Positions 6,601 through 14,169 of a stretch of 16,297 nucleotides of DNA are shown here, piece after piece. Below the pieces are notes generated by a model, which did not search any database, was not told the DNA's origin, and was given only the letters and a program-made list of their open reading frames with translations. A program made the position numbers and the translations under genes. Each line of letters opens with the position of its first letter. Position 1 is the first letter of the stretch. Source of the stretch: an uncultured Collinsella sp. GTDB lineage: Bacteria; Actinomycetota; Coriobacteriia; Coriobacteriales; Coriobacteriaceae. The stretch covers positions 1 to 16,297 of the forward strand of contig CABUTP010000014.1 of NCBI GenBank assembly GCA_902494545.1, given 5' to 3'.

Positions 6601-8469
6601 ATGTGCGGTTTTGTCGGTTTTACCGGTACAGATGAACAGAGTGAGCTGGTTCTCACGGCCATGATGAATCGCATCATCCACCGTGGTCCCGATATGGGCG
6701 GCCAGCATATCGTCGACAACGTTGCCCTTGGCTTCCGTCGTCTTTCGATTCTCGATCTTTCCGAAGCTGGAGCCCAGCCCATGTCGAGCGACGACGGCAA
6801 GGTCACGATTGTCTTCAACGGAGAGATCTACAACTTCCAGGAGCTTCGCGCCGAGCTGGAGGCAGCCGGCTACGCCTTCCACTGCAACGCTGATACCGAG
6901 GTCCTGGTACACGGTTACGAGGAGTGGGGCGAGAACCTGGTCAACCGCCTGCGCGGCATGTACGCGTTCGTGATTCACGACCAGAACAAGAACAAACTCT
7001 TTGGCGCTCGCGACATCTTTGGTATCAAGCCGTTCTATTACTACCAGGCATCCGATGGCTCGCTGCTGTTTGGCTCCGAGATCAAGAGTTTCCTGGACCA
7101 TCCCAAGTTTGAGAAGGCTGTCAACCACGACGCGCTGCGCCCCTACCTGACGCTGCAATTCCCCGCCACGGAGGAGACCTTCTTTAAGGGCGTGTTCAAG
7201 CTTGCCCCGGCGCATTGCTTTACGTATGACCTGACGACCAACACCATGGACATCAAGCGTTACTGGAGCTGTGACTTCACCGACGATAACTCCAAGACCT
7301 TCGATGAGTACGTGGACGAGTGCGACAAGGTCGTGCACGAAAGCGTCGCCGCGCACCGAATCGCCGATGTTAAGGTGGGCTCGTTCCTTTCTGGCGGCGT
7401 GGACTCCAGCTATATTGCCGCCTGCCTCATGCCCGACACCACGTATTCTGTCGGCTTCGATTACAAGAACTTCAACGAGACCAACTACGCTGCCGAGCTT
7501 TCCGACAAGCTGGGCATCAAGAACGTGCGCAAGATGATTACCGCCGACGAGTTCTTCGATGCGCTGCCCGATATCCAGTACCACATGGACGAGCCGCAAT
7601 CGAACCTGTCCAGCGTGCCGCTGTACTATCTGGCGCAGATGGCTTCCGAGGAGGTCACCGTCGTCCTTTCGGGCGAGGGTGCCGACGAGCTGTTTGCCGG
7701 CTACGAGTGGTACGAGGACACCCCCGAGATGCGCTCCTTTAAGAAGCGCGTGCCGCTCGGCGTACGTCGCGCCCTGGGCTCGCTCGTTCAGCATCTCCCC
7801 TACTTTAAGGGCCACAACTTCCTGACGAAATGCGCCGAGGTTCCCGAGCGCTGGTATGTGGGTCAGGCAAAGGTGTTCGATCCCTCCGAGGTCGACGAGG
7901 TGCTCAAGCCCGCTTATGACACCGGCAAGAACGCCGCCGAGATGTGCGCCGAGTACTACAAGCAGGTTCCCAACTGCTGCGAGCTTTCCAAGAAACAGTA
8001 TTTGGATATGAACATGTGGCTGCCGGGCGACATTCTGCTCAAGGCCGACAAGATGTGCATGGCGCATTCTCTGGAGCTCCGCGTCCCGTTCCTGGACAAG
8101 AAGGTCATGGAGTTTGCCGAGCACATTCCCGCCAACTACCGTGTTAACGAAGAAGGCTGCAAGCTCGTCCTGCGTCACGCCGCCAACCGCACGCTGCCCG
8201 ACGAGTGGGCAACGCGCAAGAAGGTGGGCTTCCCCGTACCGGTCAAGTTCTGGCTGCGCGAGCAAAAGTACTACGACTACGTAAAGGAATACTTCACCGC
8301 ACCATGGGCTGCCGATTTCTTTGACACCGATGCGCTCATGAAACTGCTTGACGATCACTTTGAGGGTCGCGCGCTCAACCAGCGCAAGATCTATACCACG
8401 CTGACGTTCCTCATCTGGTACAAGCGCTTCTTTATCGACGAGGACAAGGGCGCCGAAGTCGCCGCGTAA
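6601..8469 (+). CDS. asnB: asparagine synthase (glutamine-hydrolysing)
   Basis: Makes asparagine from aspartate, glutamine and ATP. The 622-residue protein has an N-terminal class II glutaminase domain, starting MCGFVGF with Cys2 as the nucleophile once Met is removed, then RGPD (28-31), NGEIYN (73-78) and DTE (98-100). A C-terminal synthetase domain carries the PP-loop SGGVDSS (264-270) and LSGEGADELFAGYEWY. The ATG at 6601 is fixed by the need for Cys2 and by AAAGGA 6 nt upstream; the frame is open further left but without family similarity. It is the only plus-strand protein gene here, flanked by the candidate small RNA and tRNA-Val. All catalytic residues are present. AsnB enzymes of this length can be for bulk asparagine or for modifying surface polymers; the sequence favours ordinary asparagine synthesis. 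Confidence 0.95.
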   Translation: MCGFVGFTGTDEQSELVLTAMMNRIIHRGPDMGGQHIVDNVALGFRRLSILDLSEAGAQPMSSDDGKVTIVFNGEIYNFQELRAELEAAGYAFHCNADTEVLVHGYEEWGENLVNRLRGMYAFVIHDQNKNKLFGARDIFGIKPFYYYQASDGSLLFGSEIKSFLDHPKFEKAVNHDALRPYLTLQFPATEETFFKGVFKLAPAHCFTYDLTTNTMDIKRYWSCDFTDDNSKTFDEYVDECDKVVHESVAAHRIADVKVGSFLSGGVDSSYIAACLMPDTTYSVGFDYKNFNETNYAAELSDKLGIKNVRKMITADEFFDALPDIQYHMDEPQSNLSSVPLYYLAQMASEEVTVVLSGEGADELFAGYEWYEDTPEMRSFKKRVPLGVRRALGSLVQHLPYFKGHNFLTKCAEVPERWYVGQAKVFDPSEVDEVLKPAYDTGKNAAEMCAEYYKQVPNCCELSKKQYLDMNMWLPGDILLKADKMCMAHSLELRVPFLDKKVMEFAEHIPANYRVNEEGCKLVLRHAANRTLPDEWATRKKVGFPVPVKFWLREQKYYDYVKEYFTAPWAADFFDTDALMKLLDDHFEGRALNQRKIYTTLTFLIWYKRFFIDEDKGAEVAA

Positions 8470-8488
8470 GTTTCGTTATGAATTAGCG

Positions 8489-8516
8489 GTGAACAGCACG
8501 GGGTTTCCGCTATACT
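8489..8516 (+). promoter_or_regulatory. candidate promoter of tRNA-Val
   Basis: TATACT (8511-8516) lies 10 nt before the mature tRNA 5' end, with GTGAAC (8489-8494) 16 nt upstream as a fair -35. Initiation would be only a few bases before the tRNA. No terminator is visible between the asnB stop (8469) and this site, so the tRNA may also be read from asnB. Confidence 0.55.
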
Positions 8517-8526
8517 CAATCCCTGC

Positions 8527-8602
8527 GGGCGATTGGCGCAACGGTTAGCGCAGGTGCTTTACACGCACAAGGCTGGGGGTTCGAATCCCTCATCGCCCAC
8601 CA
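8527..8602 (+). tRNA. tRNA-Val (anticodon TAC), CCA encoded
   Basis: A complete cloverleaf. Acceptor GGGCGAT pairs with ATCGCCC (8527-8533, 8592-8598), the D stem is GCGC/GCGC with GG in the loop, and the anticodon loop TTTACAC has TAC at 8560-8562. The T arm is GGGGG-TTCGAAT-CCCTC, the discriminator is A, and CCA (8600-8602) is in the gene. The top pair of the anticodon stem is G8553 with A8569, a mismatch; the other four pairs are normal. Small frames translated across this gene are artefacts. Confidence 0.97.
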
Positions 8603-8611
8603 CTTGATTGA

Positions 8612-8643
8612 AAAGGCTCCCAGCGATGGGGGCCTTTCCTTTT
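8612..8643 (+). terminator. terminator after tRNA-Val
   Basis: AAAGGCTCCC (8612-8621) pairs with GGGGGCCTTT (8628-8637), 10 bp with one G-T wobble and a 6-nt loop, followed by CCTTTTT. It starts 9 nt after the tRNA CCA end, as expected for a single-gene tRNA transcript. Confidence 0.8.
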
Positions 8644-8656
8644 TGGGCCCATCGCA

Positions 8657-8671
8657 GAGGGATTCGAACCC
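8657..8671 (-). repeat. T-arm mimic in opposite orientation to tRNA-Val
   Basis: Fifteen bases, GAGGGATTCGAACCC on the plus strand, are the exact complement of the T-arm segment of the tRNA-Val at 8577-8591. Read on the minus strand they look like a tRNA 3' half, but the 7 nt that follow have no complementary 5' acceptor arm, no CCA is present and the T stem has a mismatch. It is therefore a fragment or an attachment-site-like scar, not a tRNA gene. Confidence 0.6.
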
Positions 8672-8805
8672 GCAAGGGTGCGGAGCTGAGGAAACGCGAA
8701 GCGTTTTCCAGCGCAGCACGCGAGGGCCGCAGGCCCGAAGCGAGAGCGGGCGGCAAAATGGACCCTTGGCGAATACCCGTGTGCAAAAAATGCCAAATAT
8801 GAGTA

Positions 8806-8826
8806 CTGCTACCTTTTTGGTAGCAG
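8806..8826. repeat. perfect 8-bp hairpin CTGCTACC/GGTAGCAG
   Basis: Stem CTGCTACC (8806-8813) and GGTAGCAG (8819-8826) enclose a loop of five T residues; CGTTTT follows. It directly adjoins the left 30-bp repeat. It could serve as a weak rightward terminator or be part of the element's folded structure. Confidence 0.5.
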
Positions 8827-8876
8827 CGTTTTCGAAGTCATAAAAGGCAAATCCGACATTAGAACGATGACTGATA

Positions 8877-8913
8877 GTCCAGTTAAGCCAATTTAGTTAC
8901 TACAAAACTGGAC
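8877..8913. repeat. inverted repeat GTCCAGTT/AACTGGAC
   Basis: A perfect 8-bp inverted repeat (8877-8884 and 8906-8913) with a 21-nt AT-rich spacer, inside the segment bounded by the 30-bp repeats. It may be a binding site or part of the element's secondary structure. Confidence 0.4.
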
Positions 8914-9025
8914 ATATGTGGCCCAACTCATCTAAAAACGCACAATTTATATGTTACGAAGTTAGTGCCCGTACTCATATTTGCCACTTTTTGCACACGG
9001 CCTATCCCAGCCATGGTAAATCGAT

Positions 9026-9088
9026 AACAAAACGGGCTCCAGACCGCTGAATCGTGCCGCATATGGCACGTCCGCAGTCCGGAACCCG
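9026..9088 (-). terminator. arginine operon terminator after argD
   Basis: A long hairpin. The outer arms at 9033-9044 and 9077-9088 pair over 12 bp with two wobbles on the minus-strand RNA, and the inner arms CGTGCC/GGCACG (9053-9058, 9065-9070) pair perfectly, with an imperfect middle. On the minus strand it is followed by TTTTGTT (9026-9032). It begins about 25 nt after the argD stop and closes the arg operon. Confidence 0.75.
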
Positions 9089-9113
9089 GTCCAAATTGAG
9101 TTATTGCGCTGTG

Positions 9114-10397
9114 TTAGGCCAAAACGTCCGACAAAATCTCGATCAGGCTGTCCACGTCGGCTTCCTCGCAGATAAGCGGCGGCAGGAAACGCAGCGTATG
9201 AGCTCCGGTCGCGTTAATCACGGCGCCGGCGGCAAGCGCGCGGGCAACAATATCATGCGCATCGCCCGCAGCGTCATCCAGATCGCAGCCGAGCATTAAG
9301 CCGCGACCGCGCACCTCGACCACATGCGGCAGCTTGGTGAGCTTTGCCTCCATATAAGCACCCACCTTGGCGGCATGGTCGGCATAATCGCCGCGCACGA
9401 GCGCGGAGAGCGTCGCGGCGCACGCCGCGACGGCCAAGCAGCTACCGCCAAAGGTCGAGCCGTGATCACCAGGCTTAAACACGTCGGCGATCTCCTTCTT
9501 TGCCACCACGGCACCCATGGGCACGCCATCGGCAATGCCCTTGGCAAGGCTCATAATGTCGGGTTCCACACCATAGGTCTGGAATGCAAACGGCTTGCCG
9601 GAGCGGAAGATGCCACACTGGACCTCGTCGGCGATAAGAACGGCGCCCACCTCGTGCGCCAAGTCGCGCGCCGCCGCCATAAACTCCTCGGTCATGGGAT
9701 GCACACCGCTCTCGCCCTGGATCGGCTCGAGCATCACGGCACAAATTTCGCTCCCCAGGTGCTTAAAGATCGAACGCAGTTCGTCGACATCGTTGGGTGT
9801 GCATGCCACAAAGCCACCCGGCAGCGGACGGAAGCTGTCCTGTAGCCAATCCTGCATGGTGGCGGCAATGGTCTCGAGCGTACGGCCGTGAAAGCCGCCG
9901 CGCATGCACACGATGGTGTTGCCACCGTTACCAGCACGCTTGGCGTACAGACGCGCGAGCTTCATCGAGCCCTCGTTGGCTTCGGCACCAGAATTGGCAA
10001 AGAACGTCTCCCATACCTGCTCGTCCGCCGTCGGAGCGCCGAGCGCAGCTGCCGTGGTCTCATCGCCGGCGGCAATGGCATCGGCAATCACGCGTGCACT
10101 GTCCACGTCGTCGTTGGCAAGCTTGGACAGCAGCGCCGCGACCTGTCCACGCTGCTCGATGTAGAAGTAATTGGAGACATGCATGAGCTTTTTGGTCTGT
10201 GCCTCGAGCGCCGAGAGCACAGCCGGGTCGCCATGACCTAGGCTGCACACGCCGATGCCGGCAAGAAAGTCGAGGTACTCACGGCCATCGTCGCCGGTGA
10301 GCTTCATGCCGTGACCCTCGACAAACTCGACCGGAGAGCGGCCAAAGGTATGCATAACGTAATGGGATTCAAGCGATTGCTGAGCTGCAAGTGACAT
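9114..10397 (-). CDS. argD: acetylornithine aminotransferase
   Basis: PLP-dependent class III aminotransferase that converts N-acetylglutamate semialdehyde to N-acetylornithine with glutamate. Of its 427 residues, NSGAEANE (135-142) binds the cofactor phosphate, GGFHGRT (167-173) follows, ADEVQ (256-260) holds the pyridine-nitrogen Asp, and SLAKGIADGVPMGA carries the Schiff-base lysine (about Lys286). Between LSKLAN (90-95) and WETFFANSG (129-137) there is an acidic, Ala-rich stretch of about 30 residues that ordinary ArgD lacks, which accounts for the extra length. AAAGG lies 6 nt before the ATG at 10397. It is the last gene of argCJBD, 69 nt after argB, ahead of a strong terminator. Other class III transaminases are possible, but operon context settles it. 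Confidence 0.94.
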   Translation of the reverse strand: MSLAAQQSLESHYVMHTFGRSPVEFVEGHGMKLTGDDGREYLDFLAGIGVCSLGHGDPAVLSALEAQTKKLMHVSNYFYIEQRGQVAALLSKLANDDVDSARVIADAIAAGDETTAAALGAPTADEQVWETFFANSGAEANEGSMKLARLYAKRAGNGGNTIVCMRGGFHGRTLETIAATMQDWLQDSFRPLPGGFVACTPNDVDELRSIFKHLGSEICAVMLEPIQGESGVHPMTEEFMAAARDLAHEVGAVLIADEVQCGIFRSGKPFAFQTYGVEPDIMSLAKGIADGVPMGAVVAKKEIADVFKPGDHGSTFGGSCLAVAACAATLSALVRGDYADHAAKVGAYMEAKLTKLPHVVEVRGRGLMLGCDLDDAAGDAHDIVARALAAGAVINATGAHTLRFLPPLICEEADVDSLIEILSDVLA

Positions 10398-10466
10398 GGG
10401 ATGCCTTTCGTTGGGCGCCAGACGGCGCGGGGCTATGGGTGCAGGAATGGGGCGGCTGCGGGTCAG

Positions 10467-11447
10467 CTAGACCGTCTGAAGCTTCTCGACCTCGTCAAGG
10501 TTCTCGGTCAGACGCGCAGCAAACGTCGAAAGCGGATGCGGATGCGTATCGAACTCGTAAGCCGTCTCGGTGGAATGGATCACGGTGCCGACGCCGGCAT
10601 CGGTCAGCAGCTCCAGGAGCAGCGAATGCGGCGTAGTACCGTTAATGATGTGGGCACGAAATACACCGCCGGTAAGCGCATCGACGGCCGCACGCAGCTT
10701 GGGAATCATGCCCTTATCGACCTCGCCGCCGTAGAGCATTTCGTTAACCTCGTCGAGCGTTAGGTTGGAGATAAGCGAGTCCTTGTCGCTAAAGTCCTTG
10801 TACAGGCCATCGACATCGGTCAAAAAGATCGCCTTGTGCGCGTGGAGCGCCGCGGCAACAGCACCGGCAGCGATGTCGGCGTTGATGTTGAAGAAACCGC
10901 CGTCCTCCCCCGCCGCAACGGTAGCGATGACGGGGATGTACTCGCTATCGAGCAGGCGCTCGATATAGTCGGTGTTGACGTGCGTCACTTTGCCCACGCG
11001 ACCGAGCTCGGGGTCGAGCGGCTCGGCGATGAGCGTGCCGGCATCGCTGCCCGACACGCCTACGGCCAGGTTGCCGTGGTGGTTGATGGCAGCAACCAGC
11101 TCCTGGTTAACCTTGCCGCCCAGCACCTCGCGCACGATATCCATAGTCGCCGGCGTGGTCACGCGCTGGCCGCTCTTAAATTCGACGGGAATATCGTAAT
11201 GGCTCAGCGCCTCGTTAATAGCCTTGCCGCCGCCATGCACGATGACGGGGCGCATGCCGATAATCTTGAGCAAAACGATGTCGCTCATCACGTCGCGGCG
11301 CAGTTGCTCATCAACCATGGCGGCTCCCCCATATTTGATAACAACCGTCTTGCCGGTCAGGTTCTTAATCCACGGCAGCGCTTCGAACAGCAGCTGCGCG
11401 GTTGCTTCGTTGGATTCGCTCGAACGACAATCACGTGCGAATTTCAT
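10467..11447 (-). CDS. argB: acetylglutamate kinase
   Basis: Phosphorylates N-acetylglutamate, the second step of arginine synthesis, in the amino acid kinase fold. The 326-residue protein has VIKYGGAAM (36-44), HGGGK (71-75), the substrate region KSGQRVT (91-97), NINAD (187-191), LTDVDGL (209-215) and GGEVDKGMIPK (240-250). The start at 11447 is supported by GAGG 6 nt upstream; an in-frame extension to 11507 lacks a site. Two additions are seen: an N-terminal stretch before the kinase core and about 35 residues after the point where most ArgB proteins end (GVGTVI, 285-290). It sits between argJ (81 nt upstream) and argD. Whether arginine inhibits it cannot be told with certainty; N-terminal extensions occur in arginine-sensitive forms. 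Confidence 0.95.
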   Translation of the reverse strand: MKFARDCRSSESNEATAQLLFEALPWIKNLTGKTVVIKYGGAAMVDEQLRRDVMSDIVLLKIIGMRPVIVHGGGKAINEALSHYDIPVEFKSGQRVTTPATMDIVREVLGGKVNQELVAAINHHGNLAVGVSGSDAGTLIAEPLDPELGRVGKVTHVNTDYIERLLDSEYIPVIATVAAGEDGGFFNINADIAAGAVAAALHAHKAIFLTDVDGLYKDFSDKDSLISNLTLDEVNEMLYGGEVDKGMIPKLRAAVDALTGGVFRAHIINGTTPHSLLLELLTDAGVGTVIHSTETAYEFDTHPHPLSTFAARLTENLDEVEKLQTV

Positions 11448-11528
11448 AATCTGCCTCGTCTTTCGTATCGTTATCGCGCCGTGCTCCGCTGTACGCAATT
11501 GCGGCAAGATGCGCAGCGTGCCTGGAAT

Positions 11529-12797
11529 CTAGGAACGGTAGTCGCCGTTAATGGAGATGTACTCGTGCGTGAGGTCGCAGGTCCACACGGTCGCTGCCGC
11601 GTCGCCTGCGCCCAGGTCGGCCGAGATCACGATCTCGGGCGCCTCAAAACGTCGCAGAGCCTCGTCCTCGTCAAAGGGAACGGTCAGACCGTCGCGGCAG
11701 ACGGGCATGCCCATCATGTCGATGGAAACGTCTTCCTGATTAAACTTCACGCCGCACTTGCCAAGCGCCATGGCAACGCGGCCCCAGTTGCAGTCGTGGC
11801 CAGCGATGCAGGTCTTGACGAGCGGCGAGTTGGCGACGGCACGGGCGGCGATATCGGCTTCCTCGTCGTTGGCGGCGCCGGTAACGTTAACCGTCACGAG
11901 CTTTGACGCACCCTCGCCATCGGCCGCGATGTTGCGCGCCAGGCTCTCGCACACCTCGTGCACGGCAAAGGCCAACTCGTCAAAGGCGTCAGTGCCCTCG
12001 ACGATGGTCTCGGCATCTGCGGCAGCAGCGCCAGAAGCAAGCATGATACAGGTGTCGTTGGTCGAGGTATCGGAATCGACTGTCACCTTATTAAAAGTCT
12101 GCTTAACGGTCGAGAGCAGTAGGGTGTGGAGCGCTTCCGGCTCGACGGGGGCATCGGTAGTAATGACCGCGATCATGGTAGCCATATTGGGCATGATCAT
12201 GCCCGAGCCCTTGCACATGCCGCCCACCGTATAAGCGTTTCCCGCATGGCCCGCAGCCTCACTGCGGTAGCGAACGGCATACTCCTTGGAGTGCGTATCG
12301 GTCGTCATGATGGCACGGGCCGCATCGGCACCGCCATGGGCAGAGAGCGCCTCGTAGGCGGACGGAACGGCCGTCTCAAACGTGTCGATCGGCAGAATCT
12401 GTCCAATCACGCCTGTGGATGCAACTAGGATCTGCTGGGGTTCACAGCCGATGACCTGCGACGCGATGTTGCATGTCTCGCGCGCGCAGGCTAGGCCGGT
12501 CTCGCCCGTGGCGGCGTTCGCGTTGCCGGAGTTGATTGAAACACCGGCGACGATGCCATAGCCCTTGTCCGCACCGCCCAGGTTGGCACGGCTCACCTGC
12601 ACGGGCGCCGCGCAAAAGCGGTTGGTCGTAAACACGCCGGCGCCGGGACAGGGTTTATCGGACACGACGAGTGCATAGTCCAAGCGCTCGGGATTCTTCC
12701 GGAATCCCGCATGGATGCCTGCAGCCTTAAAGCCGGCCGCTGCCGTAATGCCGCCCTCGACAGCGCGAATCTTGATATCAATCAGGTCGGTATTCAT
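11529..12797 (-). CDS. argJ: bifunctional glutamate N-acetyltransferase / ornithine acetyltransferase
   Basis: Transfers acetyl from N-acetylornithine to glutamate, closing the acetyl cycle and making a separate ArgE deacetylase unnecessary; bifunctional forms also use acetyl-CoA. The 422-residue precursor self-cleaves before a threonine: the site is MPNMATMIAV, with Thr207 as the new N-terminal nucleophile of the beta chain. ASTGVIG (126-132) provides the oxyanion hole and the C-terminus YISINGDYRS is typical. The ATG at 12797 follows AAGGAG (spaced 11 nt) or AGGG (3 nt). Whether it is mono- or bifunctional cannot be settled from sequence. It is 135 nt after argC; that gap has a T run after a weak 5-bp stem. 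Confidence 0.95.
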   Translation of the reverse strand: MNTDLIDIKIRAVEGGITAAAGFKAAGIHAGFRKNPERLDYALVVSDKPCPGAGVFTTNRFCAAPVQVSRANLGGADKGYGIVAGVSINSGNANAATGETGLACARETCNIASQVIGCEPQQILVASTGVIGQILPIDTFETAVPSAYEALSAHGGADAARAIMTTDTHSKEYAVRYRSEAAGHAGNAYTVGGMCKGSGMIMPNMATMIAVITTDAPVEPEALHTLLLSTVKQTFNKVTVDSDTSTNDTCIMLASGAAAADAETIVEGTDAFDELAFAVHEVCESLARNIAADGEGASKLVTVNVTGAANDEEADIAARAVANSPLVKTCIAGHDCNWGRVAMALGKCGVKFNQEDVSIDMMGMPVCRDGLTVPFDEDEALRRFEAPEIVISADLGAGDAAATVWTCDLTHEYISINGDYRS

Positions 12798-12932
12798 CGT
12801 CCCTACGACTCCTTATATCAAATAAAAAAGCGGGCATCGGCTGGCACGCCGTACCGGTCGCAACTACTAGACCAGCTTGAAAGCGGCGCCCAACTCGATA
12901 CCCGACTACCAAATCGTTAACAATCGAATGTG

Positions 12933-14003
12933 CTACACCGGGCACGCCACTGTGGGCAAGCCTCGTCGCTCGTCAAAACCAAAGACGATGTTGGCGCACT
13001 GGACCGCCTGGCCCGCGGCACCCTTGCACAAATTGTCGATAGCGCCCGTCGCCACCAGCACGCCCGCACGCTTGTTGAGCGCAAGGCCGATCTGGGCGGC
13101 ATTGGTACCGACGACCGAAGCCGTCTTGGGTTGCTGACCGGCATCGAGCACGCGCACAAAAGTGCGACCGGCGTAAAACTTCTTGTAATGGTCGACGACA
13201 TCCTCAAGAGTCAGCGTGTCGAGAGCCTGCGGCGCGAGCGGCAGCGTCACCGTAGAGAGCAGGCCGCGCTTGAGCGGTGCCAGGTGCGGAGTAAAGACGA
13301 CGCGGTCGGTCAGGCCCAGAATTTGCTCGATTTCGGGCGTATGGCGATGCTTGCCCACGCCATAGGCCTCCAGGTTCTCGTCAGCGCTACAAAAATGGGT
13401 GCGGGCGTTGCAGGACTTACCAGCACCCGTCACGCCGCTAATGGCATCGACGATTACGGGGCCGTTCTCGGCCACCCAGCCCGCACGCACGGCAGGAGCG
13501 GCTGCAAGGCTCGTTGCGGTGGGATAGCAGCCGGCACAGGCGACCAACACGGGCCTGCCAGCGGCATGGCTGGAAGCAGCGGTCTCTAAGTCCTGGCAGA
13601 ACAGCTCGGGCAGGCCGAAAGCGCGGGTCTTGAGCAACTCGGGGCTCGTGTGCTCGGCGGCATACCATGCCTCAAAGACAGACGCGTCGCTCAGACGGTA
13701 ATCAGCCGAAAGATCAAAGCAGGAAACGCCTGCGGCAAGCAGTGCAGGCACCTGTGTCATGGCAGCCGTGTGCGGCACGGCAAGAAAAACCACATCGCAG
13801 CTCTTGAGCTCGGGGGCGTCATGCGTGGTGAAAACCAGGTCGCTCACGCCAGCAAAGCTCGGATACACCGCGGACAGCGGCTGGCCGGCATCGGCGTTGG
13901 ACGTAATGGCAACAAGTTCAAACTCGGGATGGCCGATCACGAGGCGAATGAGCTCGGCTCCGGCATATCCAGCCGCGCCGACGATCCCAACCTTCAAAGA
14001 CAT
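12933..14003 (-). CDS. argC: N-acetyl-gamma-glutamyl-phosphate reductase
   Basis: NADPH-dependent reduction of N-acetylglutamyl phosphate to the semialdehyde. The 356 residues have an N-terminal Rossmann fold with VGIVGAAGYAGAEL (5-18), FDLSADYRL (96-104), the catalytic cysteine in AGCYPTATSLA (Cys159) and the active-site histidine region GKHRHTPEIEQ (217-227), all as in the family. AAGGAG lies 6 nt before the ATG at 14003. It is the first gene of the arg operon; an 86-nt leader separates it from a palindrome with ArgR-like half sites (14089-14125). No internal anomaly. Confidence 0.95.
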   Translation of the reverse strand: MSLKVGIVGAAGYAGAELIRLVIGHPEFELVAITSNADAGQPLSAVYPSFAGVSDLVFTTHDAPELKSCDVVFLAVPHTAAMTQVPALLAAGVSCFDLSADYRLSDASVFEAWYAAEHTSPELLKTRAFGLPELFCQDLETAASSHAAGRPVLVACAGCYPTATSLAAAPAVRAGWVAENGPVIVDAISGVTGAGKSCNARTHFCSADENLEAYGVGKHRHTPEIEQILGLTDRVVFTPHLAPLKRGLLSTVTLPLAPQALDTLTLEDVVDHYKKFYAGRTFVRVLDAGQQPKTASVVGTNAAQIGLALNKRAGVLVATGAIDNLCKGAAGQAVQCANIVFGFDERRGLPTVACPV

Positions 14004-14088
14004 ATCAGACTCCTTGTCTGCGATTTATGCACCGATGCGCATTTCGCAGCGGTTGTTATGAAGTAGTTTGAAACTTTAGCACCAAAAG

Positions 14089-14125
14089 ATGCATGAATAC
14101 GTAAATGGCTTGCGTGTTCATGCAT
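14089..14125. promoter_or_regulatory. candidate ArgR operator upstream of argC
   Basis: ATGCATGAATACGTA (14089-14103) and its near-complement (14111-14125, 13 of 15 matched) face each other across a 7-nt spacer. Each half contains CATGAA, resembling the CATGAATA half of the Bacillus ARG box and the TGCAT elements of actinobacterial ones. Its position before argC fits arginine repression. The canonical partner half ATTCA is not well matched inside each half, and no clear -10/-35 was found, so the assignment is moderate. Confidence 0.5.
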
Positions 14126-14169
14126 TGAAACATTCCCGACACATTCGCTTGAAGGAATTGACAAATGGA

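Larger units (their letters stand above)
8777..9000. mobile_element. MITE-like segment with 30-bp terminal inverted repeats
   Basis: The 30 bases at 8777-8806 (starting CCGTGTGCAAAAA and ending ATATGAGTAC) match the reverse complement of 8971-9000 at 28 of 30 positions. The 164 bases between them are AT-rich against GC-rich flanks and encode nothing. Inside, the left arm runs into a hairpin (8806-8826) and there is a second inverted repeat (8877-8913). This is the form of a miniature inverted-repeat element. No target-site duplication is obvious, so mobility is inferred only. Confidence 0.5.
8603..9113. other. gene-free region between tRNA-Val and argD
   Basis: About 510 bases with no credible protein gene. 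In order it holds the tRNA terminator, the T-arm mimic, a GC-rich tract with palindromes (GGAAACGC/GCGTTTTCC at 8690-8709; GGGCC-GCA-GGCCC at 8724-8736), an AT-rich segment bounded by 30-bp inverted repeats (8777-9000), and the argD terminator. Short frames here translate the tRNA complement or the repeats. Confidence 0.7.

Noticed and set aside
6544..8358. 604-residue open frame on the minus strand opposite asnB
   Set aside because: It is a frame left open by GC-rich codon use in asnB, whose motifs and ribosome-binding site are clear; the antisense protein shows no recognisable domain and would overlap the gene almost entirely.
8650..8740. Possible second tRNA on the minus strand
   Set aside because: Only a T-arm-like segment is present; there is no matching acceptor 5' arm, no CCA, no anticodon arm and the T stem has a mismatch.
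8516..8796. Short minus-strand frames with tracts such as MRDSNPQP or DEGFEPP
   Set aside because: These peptides come from translating the complement of the tRNA T arm and the adjoining repeats, a well-known annotation artefact.
12824..12850. T run after a GGCGT/ATGCC stem between argC and argJ, as an attenuator
   Set aside because: The stem has only 5 bp including a wobble; the operon must continue into argJ, so a strong terminator is unlikely. It may be weak polarity at most.
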